Notes: generated by a model from the letters alone, not told the origin. Shown: positions 50,530 to 60,300, counted from the stretch's first letter. The stretch: 64,000 nt of DNA from CAYRUZ01 sp964427895 (GCA_964427895.1 CAYRUZ010000004.1:17960-81959); one strand, 5' to 3'. Translations and numbers: made by a program.

Positions 50530-50991
50530 ATGCTGCATCACTTTCGTAAGCACGCCAGCGCCCTCGAGAATTGGATGGCGCCCCTCTTTGCAAAGACCCC
50601 CCATCTCTCGCACAACGTGCGGCAGACACTGGTGAAAATCGCACCGTGGCTGGCCCTCATCGGCGGCGTCCTCGGCATCGCGACCATCTGGGGAACAGGC
50701 GTATTTACCAGCCTCTTCGCCTACGCCATCTTCTTCTCCGGCGGACTCTCGTTCGTCTGGATGCTCGCGCTCGTGCTGGGATTCATCTCGGCCGTGCTCG
50801 ACTTGATGGCCTATAAACCGCTGAGCGAGCGCAGCAAGCGGGGCTGGGATCTGCTCTTCTATGGCAACGTCATCTCCGGCGCCGGCCTGATCCTTCAGTT
50901 CCTCGTGGGATATGGATCACTCGGCAGCATCCTGGGCATGCTGATCGGCTTCTGGCTGCTCTTCGAAGTGCGCGGGATGTACCACGCATAA
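50530..50991 (+). CDS. Polytopic membrane protein (153 aa)
   Basis: Begins MLHHFRKHASALENW at ATG 50530, then four membrane segments (LALIGGVLGIATIWG, FAYAIFFSGGLSFVWMLALVLGFISAVLDLMAY, NVISGAGLILQFLVGYG, LGMLIGFWLLFEV). Unrecognised. No clear promoter box before it; the frame is open 19 codons further upstream. Confidence 0.65.
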   Translation: MLHHFRKHASALENWMAPLFAKTPHLSHNVRQTLVKIAPWLALIGGVLGIATIWGTGVFTSLFAYAIFFSGGLSFVWMLALVLGFISAVLDLMAYKPLSERSKRGWDLLFYGNVISGAGLILQFLVGYGSLGSILGMLIGFWLLFEVRGMYHA

Positions 50992-51032
50992 GCAGAACGC
51001 ATAGCGCGGTTTTTTGCTTGTAAAAGGGGCAA

Positions 51033-51635
51033 TCAGCTTCGCTGGTAGTAGTAGAGCGTCGCACTCCCCCACGCCATCTGGCATGGCTGCGTGAGGACAA
51101 GCTGGAAGTGAGGAGATTCCAATCCTTTGCTGACGGTGATGACGCGCGACCCCGCCTTCAATCCTTCGCAGAGGCGTGTGATTTGCTGCATCAAGTCCGG
51201 TGAGAAGCAGGTGCAGTGCATGAAGACGATGTCGCCGTCGGAGAAGTCATGGGCGAGCATGTCGCCGCAGATGAACCGAATGTCCTGGTCCTGCTTATGA
51301 GCCGGAAGAACCGGACGGACTTCTGCGTTGTAGCGCGCCAGCGCGTTCTGCGCCGCCCCGTGGAGCTCATCGATCAGCTCAATACCGACGCACTTGCCCA
51401 AGTCTGACATGAAGGCGGCATACAACACTCCTTTCCCGGTTCCTGCTCCGAGATCATAAAAGACCTCACCCGGTTGGGCGTTTGCGGCGGACAGCATGTT
51501 GGCGGTCACCTCTGGGGTGACCTCGCCGTACGTGAAATTTTCGGAATAGGAGGCATACCGCTCGCGCCCGGCACTGGAGAGGGCGTACCCGTCGATGCCG
51601 TCGTACAGTAAGGTCTGAAGATCCTGCGTGGTCAT
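51033..51635 (-). CDS. DOT1-like SAM methyltransferase
   Basis: 200 aa. Motif I VFYDLGAGTGKGVLYAA, the acidic residue of motif II in CVGIELIDELH, and IRFICGDMLAHDFSDGDIVFMHCTCF. The N-terminal segment YGEVTPEVTANMLSAA just before motif I is the layout of DOT1-like and related protein lysine methyltransferases. It shares style with the smaller methyltransferase at 34.9 kb. Start ATG 51633-51635; TATACT (51680-51685) gives a leader of about 38 nt, longer than usual here. Confidence 0.8.
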   Translation of the reverse strand: MTTQDLQTLLYDGIDGYALSSAGRERYASYSENFTYGEVTPEVTANMLSAANAQPGEVFYDLGAGTGKGVLYAAFMSDLGKCVGIELIDELHGAAQNALARYNAEVRPVLPAHKQDQDIRFICGDMLAHDFSDGDIVFMHCTCFSPDLMQQITRLCEGLKAGSRVITVSKGLESPHFQLVLTQPCQMAWGSATLYYYQRS

Positions 51636-51741
51636 AGAGGTATGGAAGAAGACGGTTTGAGCTTTTGCGGTATCGAAAAAGTATAGCAGTTTGATGCGTC
51701 GCTGTCCACGAAGCCTCATCTGCCAGACATAAGCGCCGCAT

Positions 51742-51770
51742 TTGATAAAATGCACAAAATGTGATAGTAT
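51742..51770 (+). promoter_or_regulatory. Promoter of the 1757-aa operon
   Basis: TTGATA (51742-51747), 17 bp, TAGTAT (51765-51770), 6 nt before ATG 51777: a near-ideal leaderless promoter. Confidence 0.75.
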
Positions 51771-51776
51771 AGAAAG

Positions 51777-52205
51777 ATGGCAACACACACACTCTTCATG
51801 ACGAGCCAAGAAGAAGAGGCACTCCGTGCACGATGGCAAGGACTGTGCGGCGACTGCGATGTCGTGCATGAGGAGACGTCGGGAACGGATTCGCCGGCAC
51901 GCATGCAGGCGCGCTTCCGGTTGTTGCACGTAAGCAACCCGACGCTCCAGCAATTCGCCGACCGCGCTTCCGCACTCGATGACATGGGCGACCTGCTGAA
52001 TTTGATCGATCGCGCGCAATTCGACATGACGAAGGATGACGTCACGGAGCTGTGCTTCGTCCTGGGCCCCGTGCTGCTCGGCTCGCTTGTGGCTGAATTG
52101 TTAGCAGGAACGCCGGAGAACGAGGCTTTGGGCCTTATCGAGGCATTGACGCAGATCCGCCACGCGCACATCGAAGCACAGAATCTCCCCCACCCCGCCC
52201 AATGA
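51777..52205 (+). CDS. Unknown 142-aa protein, first gene of the giant-protein operon
   Basis: A soluble, mainly helical acidic protein (LQQFADRASALDDMGDLLNLIDRAQFDM, then VLGPVLLGSLVAELL). No recognised domain. A single ATGA overlap links it to the next gene. Expressed from the strong promoter at 51742. Confidence 0.75.
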   Translation: MATHTLFMTSQEEEALRARWQGLCGDCDVVHEETSGTDSPARMQARFRLLHVSNPTLQQFADRASALDDMGDLLNLIDRAQFDMTKDDVTELCFVLGPVLLGSLVAELLAGTPENEALGLIEALTQIRHAHIEAQNLPHPAQ

Positions 52206-52846
52206 GCGTCGCACAACCAGCAGCGCCGACAGGACGCGAGCGATTCTATCCGACGCCCGAACGGCTGTCGCAATACCTCGAACGCAGTTACCAGCAGGTC
52301 ACGACGTCGCTGCGGAGCGTGGAGGGCCGCGAGCGGCTGTACCGCGACTTGCTCCGTCACGAAGATGACCTTCGCTCGCGCGATCCGCATTTCAGCGCGT
52401 CCGAACTGCGCCAGCAGTTGGACATGGTCGGCGAGACGCTCAACGAAAAGCGGTCGTACCTGAACAACGTCGACCGGGCCGAACGTGCGAGGTCATCGGA
52501 TTCGCCGAGTGTCCTCGAGCGCGTGAAGAACGTCATCACCTATCCCTTCCGCCACCCGGTGAAGACATTGCTCGTCCTCGCGGGAGCGGCCGGACTGGTT
52601 GGCTTGGCGTACTACTTCCTCGGCGACCTGCTGTTGAAATACTTGCCGAATTACTCCGGCAAAGCGGCGAACGTCGCGAAGGCGCTCGTACCGGGCGCGA
52701 CGGAGGAAATGGTGCTGCCCGGACAGGGGCAGTTCGCTTTCCCTCAAGCCACCCCGCCGCTCAAGGCCGTCGAAGATGCCATCCAGGAAGCGGCACCCAA
52801 AGTGATTCCTCCTCTCAAATCCGCCCCCGGTAACAGTCCCATGTAA
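52202..52846 (+). CDS. Single-pass membrane protein (214 aa)
   Basis: Residues 1-110 are helical and charged, with Arg-rich heptads (LERSYQQVTTSLRSVEGRER). One membrane helix follows (TLLVLAGAAGLVGLAYYFLG, about 118-138), then a Pro/Ala-rich tail. Coupled by ATGA to the gene before and 2 nt from the gene after, so the three products probably form one complex. Unrecognised. Confidence 0.75.
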   Translation: MSVAQPAAPTGRERFYPTPERLSQYLERSYQQVTTSLRSVEGRERLYRDLLRHEDDLRSRDPHFSASELRQQLDMVGETLNEKRSYLNNVDRAERARSSDSPSVLERVKNVITYPFRHPVKTLLVLAGAAGLVGLAYYFLGDLLLKYLPNYSGKAANVAKALVPGATEEMVLPGQGQFAFPQATPPLKAVEDAIQEAAPKVIPPLKSAPGNSPM

Positions 52847-52848
52847 CT

Positions 52849-55800
52849 ATGGCAGAAGTACAAGAAGAACAACTCAGTCCGGAAGAAGTGAAAGAGTCCA
52901 CGGAAACGTGGCGTGACTTTCGGCAGGAGCAGCAGCATCTGCAGCGCTCGCTGGGTACGCGGCAGCAATTCCCGGAAGAACCGACGGAAGTGTCCCTGCT
53001 GCGGTCCATTCAGGATCTGCGCGGCCGCCAGGTGGTGACGGGCTTTCATGAACTTACAAACGCCAACCGCGTCCACTGGACCCGCCGCGGACTGCAGTTC
53101 GCCGGGGATTTGGCGAAGCCCGAGCGCAGCAAGACCTTCCACCCGGAAGAATTCATCCTGTCCCAGCAGCTCGCGACCTACAACGTCTCGCTCACGGAGA
53201 TCACCCAATACATCTCCACGATCGGAGAACACCACGAACACCTACAGGACCTCATTGCGGCATTGCCGATCGAGGACCAGCGGACGGTCGCGAAGAAGCG
53301 CAAGCAATCGGTTGTCTACATGCGCGCCCTGACGGGAGCCATCAACGAGCGCGTGGCGTTCGCCAACGTCTGGCGCCTGGACCAGACCATCGCAGAACTC
53401 AACGAAAACCTGAAAACCAATCCCAACGACGAACCGACCAAGAAGCGCCGCGACGAATTCGTGGCAGCACGCAAACAGCAATTCGACCGCCTCTCGCCCA
53501 TGAATCAGCGCGTGCTGACCGTGGGGGTGCAGGACGGCATCAAGGACCAGGCCAACGCGCTCGAAGCGCGCATCATCAAGATCTGCGCGGGCAAGGAGAA
53601 GATCGAAGGCGTCGATGACGGCTTTTTGCCGCAGACGCTGTTCATCGACATCCTGCAGATGCGCTACACACAGCTCATCAAGGCGCAGTCCGATTTCGTA
53701 CGCGACGGCGGGCTCCGCCGGGAGGGAGGCCGCGTGGCATTCGACGCCATCGACGCAGAACGCAAGGGAATGATGGGCGAGATCGTCGCCCTCACGCACG
53801 AGCTGGCGGGCTACCACCAGCGCATGGCGGAAATCACGACCGCGCAGGGGCTTCTCGGCAAATTCAATACCGACCTCACCCCGGAAAGCGGCGAATTGTC
53901 GCTGAGGCCGAAAGAGCGCGTCGAATTGGCGGGCAAGATGGGGTCGATCAAGCGGTTCCACCTCGACCGTCTGGATGCGGCCGTGAAGACGTCGGTCGAT
54001 GAATTCACTCCAGGCAATTTTGAGAAGATCCGCGACGGCATCGTGCGCGGCACCATCACGGCGACGCAACTCTCCATGAGTTTCGCCAAGCTCATCGGCG
54101 CCATCACTCCGGGGGCACTGGGACTCGACAAGAAGGTGGAGGAATTCCTCGTCGGACCGATGGCGGACGCACTGGGATGGCCGCGCGACAACGACGGCAA
54201 ATTCAAGGCAACGCTCAGCGAGGATGAGAAAAAAGTGATTCTCGACAAGCTCGGGCAGCTCACCAAGGTGCTGCAAACCTTCCAGGATTCCAAAAAGCAG
54301 CAGCCAGTATTGGAGACGACGGCCGCCCTGCGTGCGCTCGATACGACCAAGGCGGTAAGCGATACCCGTATCGGCCAGGTGCAGGAACCGGTGCCGACCG
54401 TCCGCGTGACTGCGGCCAACCTGGAAGCCACCCTGGCGGAACTGGAGAAGAAGTACGGCAACCGCGAAGACGCGGTCGCAACCGTCCACGCCATCCTCAT
54501 CACGCAGTTGAACGCCGACTGGGGCGACCCGGACAAGGGCACGGGCTTCATTGGCGCCTACGCGACCATGCTGAAGGAGACCGAACGCATCGTCAGCGTC
54601 CAGCTGGACGTGGCGGGAGCGTGCTTCCAGATGTCGCAGAACTTCTTCGATATCGCCAAATTCCTGGTGGTATCTGCCGGTGCAGTGGCGATCGCCCCGT
54701 ACGTGATGGCATCGCTCAGCACGGCGGGCGTGCTGGTGAAGTACGGCATCATCAAGCCGGGCAAGTTCATCTACAACCGCCTGCGCCCCTCTCCGCTCAC
54801 GCCGGGCAAGGTGGTGCCGCGCGCCACGCGCTTCCAGCGCTTCGGCTACGTGGCGGCCAACGGCTTCCTCGCCTATGAACTCTACGAGAATTACCGAGAG
54901 ATCGGACGCGAGCACGAGCGTCTCAACAAAGTGAAGGGTGATGCTGAAGCCGCCCTCATCAAGGCCGGATTCAAGAAGGATAACGACACATACAAGCACG
55001 CCTGCGGCGCAAAGGTGTCCATCAAGGAATTTAACGAGAGTCTCGATAGCCAGCGCAACGCGCAGTACTTCCGCACTGGCGTCATCGCTACCGAACTCGG
55101 CACCGCCCTTTTGATGGGGCCACGTCTGCTCATCGGCCGCGGCGGACTTGTCCTGACTGCCATCGCCCTGGTGATCGAAGGGGGCATTGCTTCGTGGGAA
55201 TCGAAAGAGGCACGCGACTTCCTCGCGAACCCCAACACACCACCCTGGCTCATTACCATGCTTGGCACAAGCCGCCTGGTAAAGCAGCCGGAATACAAAG
55301 TTCTGGTAAATACCTCAAGCTGGAACGTGATCCCCTCGTCGGAACAGGACAAGAAGACAGTGCGCAAGAAGATGTACTTCGCGATGTTCATGCAGGAGAT
55401 TGGCTCGCTCAATCCCGACATGCTGCGCGAAATCACCGCTGGGCACCACAACATTACGGAACTCGACAATTTCTTCGGCGGCGACTTCGAGAAGTTCGTC
55501 CTACCGTCGATCTTCCTGTTCATGTACGCAGACGCCAAAGCCAAGGGACGAGATGTCAGCCAGCTGGCGGTAATGGAAGGCAAAATCGACAGCGGATGGG
55601 TGGTCATTCCCCCCAACATCACGGAAATGGAGATCCAGGGCGCCATCCGCAAGGCGGCGACGCTGTACCAACAGCACATCCGTGAACAGCGCAACCTGCT
55701 GTTCCGCAAGCGCCTCGCGGATGCAACGGCGGAACTGGAGAAGAAACCCGATGACGCCAAATTGCAGACGGAGGTGGCAGACCTGCGGCGCGCCGTGGAG

Positions 55801-58122
55801 CTCATGAACAACGACAAGGTTCTGGGGGCACCGCTTTCGGGGCTGACCGACGAGCAAGTGAAGACCAATGAAGGAAAAACGCGCGCGGAGAAGCTCCTTG
55901 CCTACCTCCTGAAACGCACGGGCGAGGGCAAGCCGGACATGCGCGTGGAAGCGTCGGGCATCCAGGGTCTGCCGAAGGATTCCTTCTCCCTGGCGGGAGA
56001 CGAGCTGTACGCCTTGTGCGTGGAAGACCCATCCCTGCGGACGCGATTCGCGCGCCTGACCCCGCAAACAACCGACCAGCCCGAGGGCGAGCTCACGCCG
56101 GATTGGTACCGCCGCTTCATGGCACCCATCATCGCACCGGGGGCTCCTGATGACCTCGTGCCGTTCGGACGGCCGGTGAAAGCATTTGAGCGCAATATCC
56201 GCCGCGGTGCCGTGCGGGACATCCAGGGATCCATCGACGAGAAGGAACGCGGCAACGTGCCAGACAACGTCACGACCGAAAAAGCGAAGGAGGCTCAGAC
56301 AGAGGAATTGGCGAAGGCGATTGCGAAGCAGCGCGGCGAAAATCCGACGTACACCAGCAAGTGGGACAATATCGGACGCATAGGCTACGACGGCCCCCTG
56401 CTTGAACGCCAAGAGCACACCGGCAAGGGAGTGAACGGAGCATATGGCCTAAACGTTGCGCAGTACGGCAAGGAATTTGAGCGCACCAAGCAATTAGCCG
56501 TTTTCACAGAAGTAATGAACACGAAGGCAGGAAACCAAGCGGCACTGCTCACCTACGTCTTCGGCGATGCGACGGACATCAACAAGATGTACATCGTGCA
56601 AGTCTCATGGGTGGACTACGACTTCGTGAATGACGAGGCGGACTTTTACGGACTCTCGGCCAGCACCCTGCGCAAACAGTACAACGACAAAAAGATGCGC
56701 ACCTCGATGCCACTGATCGGCCGTGGGTACTTCTCCGGAGGCAGCGAATTCGCACAGAAGCAGACGGGCGGACGCACCATGTTGGAACTCGTGAAAAAGA
56801 TGGCCGCGGAACGAAAGAAGGAGGAAGACGAATACATCGCGCGCCGAGCAAAAGAACGGATGCAGAGAGAGAAAGAAGACGAGGAAAAACGTCGTCTCGA
56901 TAATCTCCCACCTGCTCTCCGTTCGAAGGAACGCGACGGCGTCTTGTTGCGTGCCGGCGAGACGGCAGACACATACTCCTTGCTGCCAGGAGCGGACAAG
57001 AACGCCGCTTCGAGTTACGTAGCGTTCGTACAGCTGCCGGGGGGACGCACCGTTATTGCGCAGCGTCCTGTCCCCTACCGGCCCTACGACGGAGCATCCA
57101 TGAGTGCCTTACCGGAGAACGGGATGCACGATCCAAGTGGCTACATGGAATGGACTGTCACGCGCGGCAACGACAAGCCGACGAAAGTGATTCTCAGCAA
57201 GGAAAATAGCCTCACTGACGGCAAGGATCCGGATGCCGCTCGATTGCGCTACGCGATGTTGACGATGCCTTTCCCGCCCGAGGCTGCGGATTATCAGCAT
57301 GAGGAAACGTTTAACAACGTTCTCAGCATGTTCCGCTGGGAATACAAGCGGAATTCACCCTCCCCTCGCGCATACATCTACCGCGACCTCTTCCCTCTCT
57401 ACCAAGCGTGTAAGAACAAGCAGCGCTTCCTGCAGGAACTGGTGGCAATTCTCCAGCGCTACAACGGGATGACGTTCGAGTCTTACCCCAAGATCATCGA
57501 ACACATGAAGAAGTGCGATCGCGAAAATCAGTTCGCGACAAAGATGCTCGTCGACCCAGTGGAAAAGCGCAGCATTGCACTGCCAGGCGGCTACATCCTC
57601 ACATCCACTCCCGCCCGCGTGAAGCCGCCAATGGACGGCACTGTGACCCTGTCTCTCACCGGCCCGAAACAGGGCTCGATTACCGTTGAAGGATGCCGTG
57701 TCCAGGCGGGAGATAAACCACTCATTCAGATCGAAGATTTGGGCCCGAACGCGACCGTGACGATCAAGGACGGCGACGGCAAAGTCATTGCGGACAAGAT
57801 CTCGCTGCTCTACCTCGGCACCCGCAGTGACGAACCCATCTATATCAATCCCGCATGCCCCCCGTCGGTCATCTTCCCCCGACCAGGCGCGGACAAGAAG
57901 TACTACATGCGCCTGGGTGGCGGAGGCATGCGCTGGGCCTCGGCCAAACCCGACGGCACGTACGCCGATGTGGACAACAAGTCGTACGGTACGACGGAAG
58001 GCGGCGTGTGCTCCTGTGTCGCGGCCGGCGGCGGCGAATACACGCTCGGCTTCTGGCAAATGGACCAGGACCCCACTAAAACGAAAGCCGCCTTCACCGT
58101 GTTGGTCCGGGAAATGAAGTGA
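52849..58122 (+). CDS. Giant 1757-aa protein of unknown function
   Basis: Not recognised. Residues 1-600 are mostly long charged helices, likely coiled coil, without signal peptide. Membrane segments lie near 605-632 (FLVVSAGAVAIAPYVMASLS), 665-685, and 744-785 (LGTALLMGPRLLI, GLVLTAIALVIEG). After that come a soluble helical region, a strongly charged coiled coil near 1319-1362 (ERKKEEDEYIARRAKERMQR) and a beta-rich C-terminal region from about 1590 (TVTLSLTGPKQGSITVEG; a C-S-C near 1723). The middle membrane part divides it into two large soluble halves, as in secretion or surface-assembly proteins. Downstream DNA is AT-rich. Confidence 0.8.
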   Translation: MAEVQEEQLSPEEVKESTETWRDFRQEQQHLQRSLGTRQQFPEEPTEVSLLRSIQDLRGRQVVTGFHELTNANRVHWTRRGLQFAGDLAKPERSKTFHPEEFILSQQLATYNVSLTEITQYISTIGEHHEHLQDLIAALPIEDQRTVAKKRKQSVVYMRALTGAINERVAFANVWRLDQTIAELNENLKTNPNDEPTKKRRDEFVAARKQQFDRLSPMNQRVLTVGVQDGIKDQANALEARIIKICAGKEKIEGVDDGFLPQTLFIDILQMRYTQLIKAQSDFVRDGGLRREGGRVAFDAIDAERKGMMGEIVALTHELAGYHQRMAEITTAQGLLGKFNTDLTPESGELSLRPKERVELAGKMGSIKRFHLDRLDAAVKTSVDEFTPGNFEKIRDGIVRGTITATQLSMSFAKLIGAITPGALGLDKKVEEFLVGPMADALGWPRDNDGKFKATLSEDEKKVILDKLGQLTKVLQTFQDSKKQQPVLETTAALRALDTTKAVSDTRIGQVQEPVPTVRVTAANLEATLAELEKKYGNREDAVATVHAILITQLNADWGDPDKGTGFIGAYATMLKETERIVSVQLDVAGACFQMSQNFFDIAKFLVVSAGAVAIAPYVMASLSTAGVLVKYGIIKPGKFIYNRLRPSPLTPGKVVPRATRFQRFGYVAANGFLAYELYENYREIGREHERLNKVKGDAEAALIKAGFKKDNDTYKHACGAKVSIKEFNESLDSQRNAQYFRTGVIATELGTALLMGPRLLIGRGGLVLTAIALVIEGGIASWESKEARDFLANPNTPPWLITMLGTSRLVKQPEYKVLVNTSSWNVIPSSEQDKKTVRKKMYFAMFMQEIGSLNPDMLREITAGHHNITELDNFFGGDFEKFVLPSIFLFMYADAKAKGRDVSQLAVMEGKIDSGWVVIPPNITEMEIQGAIRKAATLYQQHIREQRNLLFRKRLADATAELEKKPDDAKLQTEVADLRRAVELMNNDKVLGAPLSGLTDEQVKTNEGKTRAEKLLAYLLKRTGEGKPDMRVEASGIQGLPKDSFSLAGDELYALCVEDPSLRTRFARLTPQTTDQPEGELTPDWYRRFMAPIIAPGAPDDLVPFGRPVKAFERNIRRGAVRDIQGSIDEKERGNVPDNVTTEKAKEAQTEELAKAIAKQRGENPTYTSKWDNIGRIGYDGPLLERQEHTGKGVNGAYGLNVAQYGKEFERTKQLAVFTEVMNTKAGNQAALLTYVFGDATDINKMYIVQVSWVDYDFVNDEADFYGLSASTLRKQYNDKKMRTSMPLIGRGYFSGGSEFAQKQTGGRTMLELVKKMAAERKKEEDEYIARRAKERMQREKEDEEKRRLDNLPPALRSKERDGVLLRAGETADTYSLLPGADKNAASSYVAFVQLPGGRTVIAQRPVPYRPYDGASMSALPENGMHDPSGYMEWTVTRGNDKPTKVILSKENSLTDGKDPDAARLRYAMLTMPFPPEAADYQHEETFNNVLSMFRWEYKRNSPSPRAYIYRDLFPLYQACKNKQRFLQELVAILQRYNGMTFESYPKIIEHMKKCDRENQFATKMLVDPVEKRSIALPGGYILTSTPARVKPPMDGTVTLSLTGPKQGSITVEGCRVQAGDKPLIQIEDLGPNATVTIKDGDGKVIADKISLLYLGTRSDEPIYINPACPPSVIFPRPGADKKYYMRLGGGGMRWASAKPDGTYADVDNKSYGTTEGGVCSCVAAGGGEYTLGFWQMDQDPTKTKAAFTVLVREMK

Positions 58123-58150
58123 GTGTCCGCCCAATCGTTGCATGATGTAT

Positions 58151-58178
58151 TTGACAAATAATTACTATATTTTAAATT
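58151..58178 (+). promoter_or_regulatory. Promoter of the CxxC mini-protein gene
   Basis: TTGACA (58151-58156), 16 bp, TAAATT (58173-58178), inside a 50-bp AT-rich stretch. Confidence 0.5.
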
Positions 58179-58184
58179 AAAATC

Positions 58185-58322
58185 GCAATCAGACGGATTG
58201 CACTGATCCTTCGTCAGATGAATCGCCCTCCGGATTCTGCCCTCTTTTTCCCGAGAGTAGGATCCGGAGACTCTCGCCTCGCCGAGTGGGCGGGGGAGAG
58301 ACTCCGATCACGGAGTATGGCG
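58185..58322 (+). promoter_or_regulatory. Structured leader masking the ribosome-binding site
   Basis: Hairpins seen: GCAATC/GATTGC (58185-58201), TCCGGA repeated at 58229 and 58263 (self-complementary arms), GAGAGT/ACTCTC (58253-58275), and ACTCCG-ATCA-CGGAGT (58301-58316). The last one contains the GGAG Shine-Dalgarno and ends at the start codon. This resembles a riboswitch or RNA thermometer expression platform. No known class recognised. Confidence 0.5.
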
Positions 58323-58517
58323 ATGGCGACGTACAGCGGCACGTGCCCGAACTGCGGGCCTCACGAGATCTGCGGACATTGCATGTCGTACAGGCGGCAG
58401 ATCCCGGAAAAGCAACAGAACGTGGCCAAGGCCGAGCAGCCCAGCTGCCCCACCTGCGGCACCGACAACAAGGTCTGCAACCACTGCGAGACCTACCGCA
58501 TGGTGAAACTGTCGTAG
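58323..58517 (+). CDS. Zinc-binding mini-protein with two CxxC-x6-CxxC-like units
   Basis: 64 aa from ATG 58323 (MATYSGTCPNCG). Two similar halves: CPNCGPHEICGHC followed by YRRQ, and CPTCGTDNKVCNHC followed by YRMV, so an internal duplication of a four-Cys metal site. The start is placed so that GGAG (58312-58315) is 7 nt upstream; ATG 58317 is an alternative. Function unknown; small zinc ribbons often bind nucleic acid. Confidence 0.7.
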   Translation: MATYSGTCPNCGPHEICGHCMSYRRQIPEKQQNVAKAEQPSCPTCGTDNKVCNHCETYRMVKLS

Positions 58518-58532
58518 TCTTCTGATGAACAT

Positions 58533-58564
58533 CCCCGCCACCAGCAATACAGCTGGCGGCGGGG
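58533..58564 (+). terminator. GC-rich hairpin after the mini-protein gene
   Basis: CCCCGCC-A-CCAGC / GCTGG-C-GGCGGGG, one mismatch, loop AATACA. No T run follows, so termination is likely but not certain. Confidence 0.5.
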
Positions 58565-58637
58565 CACCCCTTGCGCTGGGCGCCCTTTCTCTGTAGACCG
58601 TCACGGGTTCTGCCGAACCTTTTTCCACCGTCTTTGC

Positions 58638-60269
58638 ATGAAGAAAACTTTCATCGATCAGGTTTCCAAAAACTGGAAATCGGGTCTTACGGTCGCCGTT
58701 TTGTCGGTTCCCCTCTCGCTCTCCCTGGCGATCGCATCGGGCACCACCCCCATCGTGGGAATCATCACCGCGGTGTGGGCGGGATTGGTGGCATCCATCT
58801 TCGGTGGAAGCAATTACAACATCGTCGGCCCGGCCGCCGCGCTGTCGGGCATCCTCAGCGCCTTCGTGCTCACGCACGGACCGGACGTGCTGCCGATCAT
58901 CGCCCTGTTCGCAGGCGCGCTGATTTTCCTCTTCTACCTCCTTCGCTGGGACCGGTACCTCATCTTCATCCCGTCCAGCGTCATGCACGGGTTCACCCTG
59001 GGCGTCGGTCTGACCATCGGACTCGGACAAATCAACTTCGCCTTCGGGCTGCAGAAATTGCCGGTGCATGAATCATTCCTGGCCAACCTCTACGAATCGC
59101 TCCTGCACCTTCCGCAGGCCCACCTGCCGACGTTCGCGCTCTTCGCGGCGTTCGTCTGCATCCTTTTCTCGCTCGCACGATGGCTGCCGCGCATCCCGGG
59201 TGCCGTGGTCGTTGCGGTCACCGGCATCGCCGTGGGGTACGCATCCGAGCACCAGCTGCTCCCCTTCACGGTGCAAACCCTGTTCTCCAAATACGGGACC
59301 CTGCATGCCACCCTGGTGCAATTCCCCTCTTTCTCGCTCGCGTCGCTGGATCTGTCGGTCGCGAAGGTATCCGTGACGGTGGCTGTGGTCGCGGTGCTGG
59401 AGACGCTGTTGTCCGCGAAGATCGCCGACGGCATCACCAAGACCCGCTTCAATCAGAAGAAAGAAGTATTCGGTCTGGCATTGGCGAATATCGCCTCGGG
59501 ACTGTGCGGAGGACTGCCGGCCACAGGCGTGCTGGCGCGCACGTCACTCAATGCCAAGAGCGGAGCCTCTTCGAGTATGTCCGCGGGCCTGAACGCGATC
59601 TTCGTGATGATCATCACCCTCCTGCTGTTCAGCGGCTTCCAGTACCTTCCGTTGGCGGCGGTGGCGAGCATCCTCGTCTTCGCGGCCGTCCGCATGATCG
59701 AGCTGCACCATTTCCGCAAACTGTTCGTTTTCGACCAAAGCGCGTTCTGGCTCGCCCTGCTCGTGGCGGCACTGACCTTCGGCGTGGACCCCATGATCGG
59801 CATCCTCGTCGGCGCCACCATCGCGCTGCTCGGGTTCGCCCAGCATCTCTCCAAGGGGCAGAGCGAACTGACGCTGCACAAGGACAAGAAGCTGCTGGCA
59901 CGCATCCCCTTCCATCGCCTGCACGAATACGAAGACAGCGGGGACGTGGTGGTCTACCGCTTCGCGGGAGAACTCACCTATCTCAACGGCAAATACCACG
60001 AGGATGCCATCGCGCGTATCGGCGCGCAGACGGTGATCCTCAGCCTGCGCAACGTGTTCTACGTCGACCTGGACGGGGCGGAAACGCTGCATGAGATTCT
60101 GCAGCAGCAGAAGACGCGTGGACGCGTGGTCTACGTCACGGGCGTCAGCGAGTACGTCCTCCCCATGCTCGAGACGGCCGGCTGGTTCGTGCAGATGGAA
60201 AAGGACGGGCGCATTTTCCGCAGTACGACGGACGCGCTCAAATCACTGGGATTCCCGCTGGGGAACTAA
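58638..60269 (+). CDS. SulP-family anion transporter with STAS domain
   Basis: 543 aa. Membrane part of about 400 residues in the SLC26/SulP fold with GLTVAVLSVPLSLSLAIASG, FGGSNYNIVGPAAALSG (binding-site region) and SGLCGGLPATGVLARTSLNAKSGA. A C-terminal STAS domain follows (about 430-525), with VVVYRFAGELTYLN and ILSLRNVFYVDLDGAETL. Bacterial SulP proteins carry bicarbonate, sulfate or dicarboxylates, usually with Na+ or H+. The substrate cannot be read here. No obvious -10 close to ATG 58638. Confidence 0.93.
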   Translation: MKKTFIDQVSKNWKSGLTVAVLSVPLSLSLAIASGTTPIVGIITAVWAGLVASIFGGSNYNIVGPAAALSGILSAFVLTHGPDVLPIIALFAGALIFLFYLLRWDRYLIFIPSSVMHGFTLGVGLTIGLGQINFAFGLQKLPVHESFLANLYESLLHLPQAHLPTFALFAAFVCILFSLARWLPRIPGAVVVAVTGIAVGYASEHQLLPFTVQTLFSKYGTLHATLVQFPSFSLASLDLSVAKVSVTVAVVAVLETLLSAKIADGITKTRFNQKKEVFGLALANIASGLCGGLPATGVLARTSLNAKSGASSSMSAGLNAIFVMIITLLLFSGFQYLPLAAVASILVFAAVRMIELHHFRKLFVFDQSAFWLALLVAALTFGVDPMIGILVGATIALLGFAQHLSKGQSELTLHKDKKLLARIPFHRLHEYEDSGDVVVYRFAGELTYLNGKYHEDAIARIGAQTVILSLRNVFYVDLDGAETLHEILQQQKTRGRVVYVTGVSEYVLPMLETAGWFVQMEKDGRIFRSTTDALKSLGFPLGN

Positions 60270-60300
60270 GACCGACGCGAACACGGTGATGGAATGATGT

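Noticed and set aside
53242..54999. 585-codon minus-strand frame
   Set aside because: Antisense to the giant-protein gene; no promoter, start or domain evidence.
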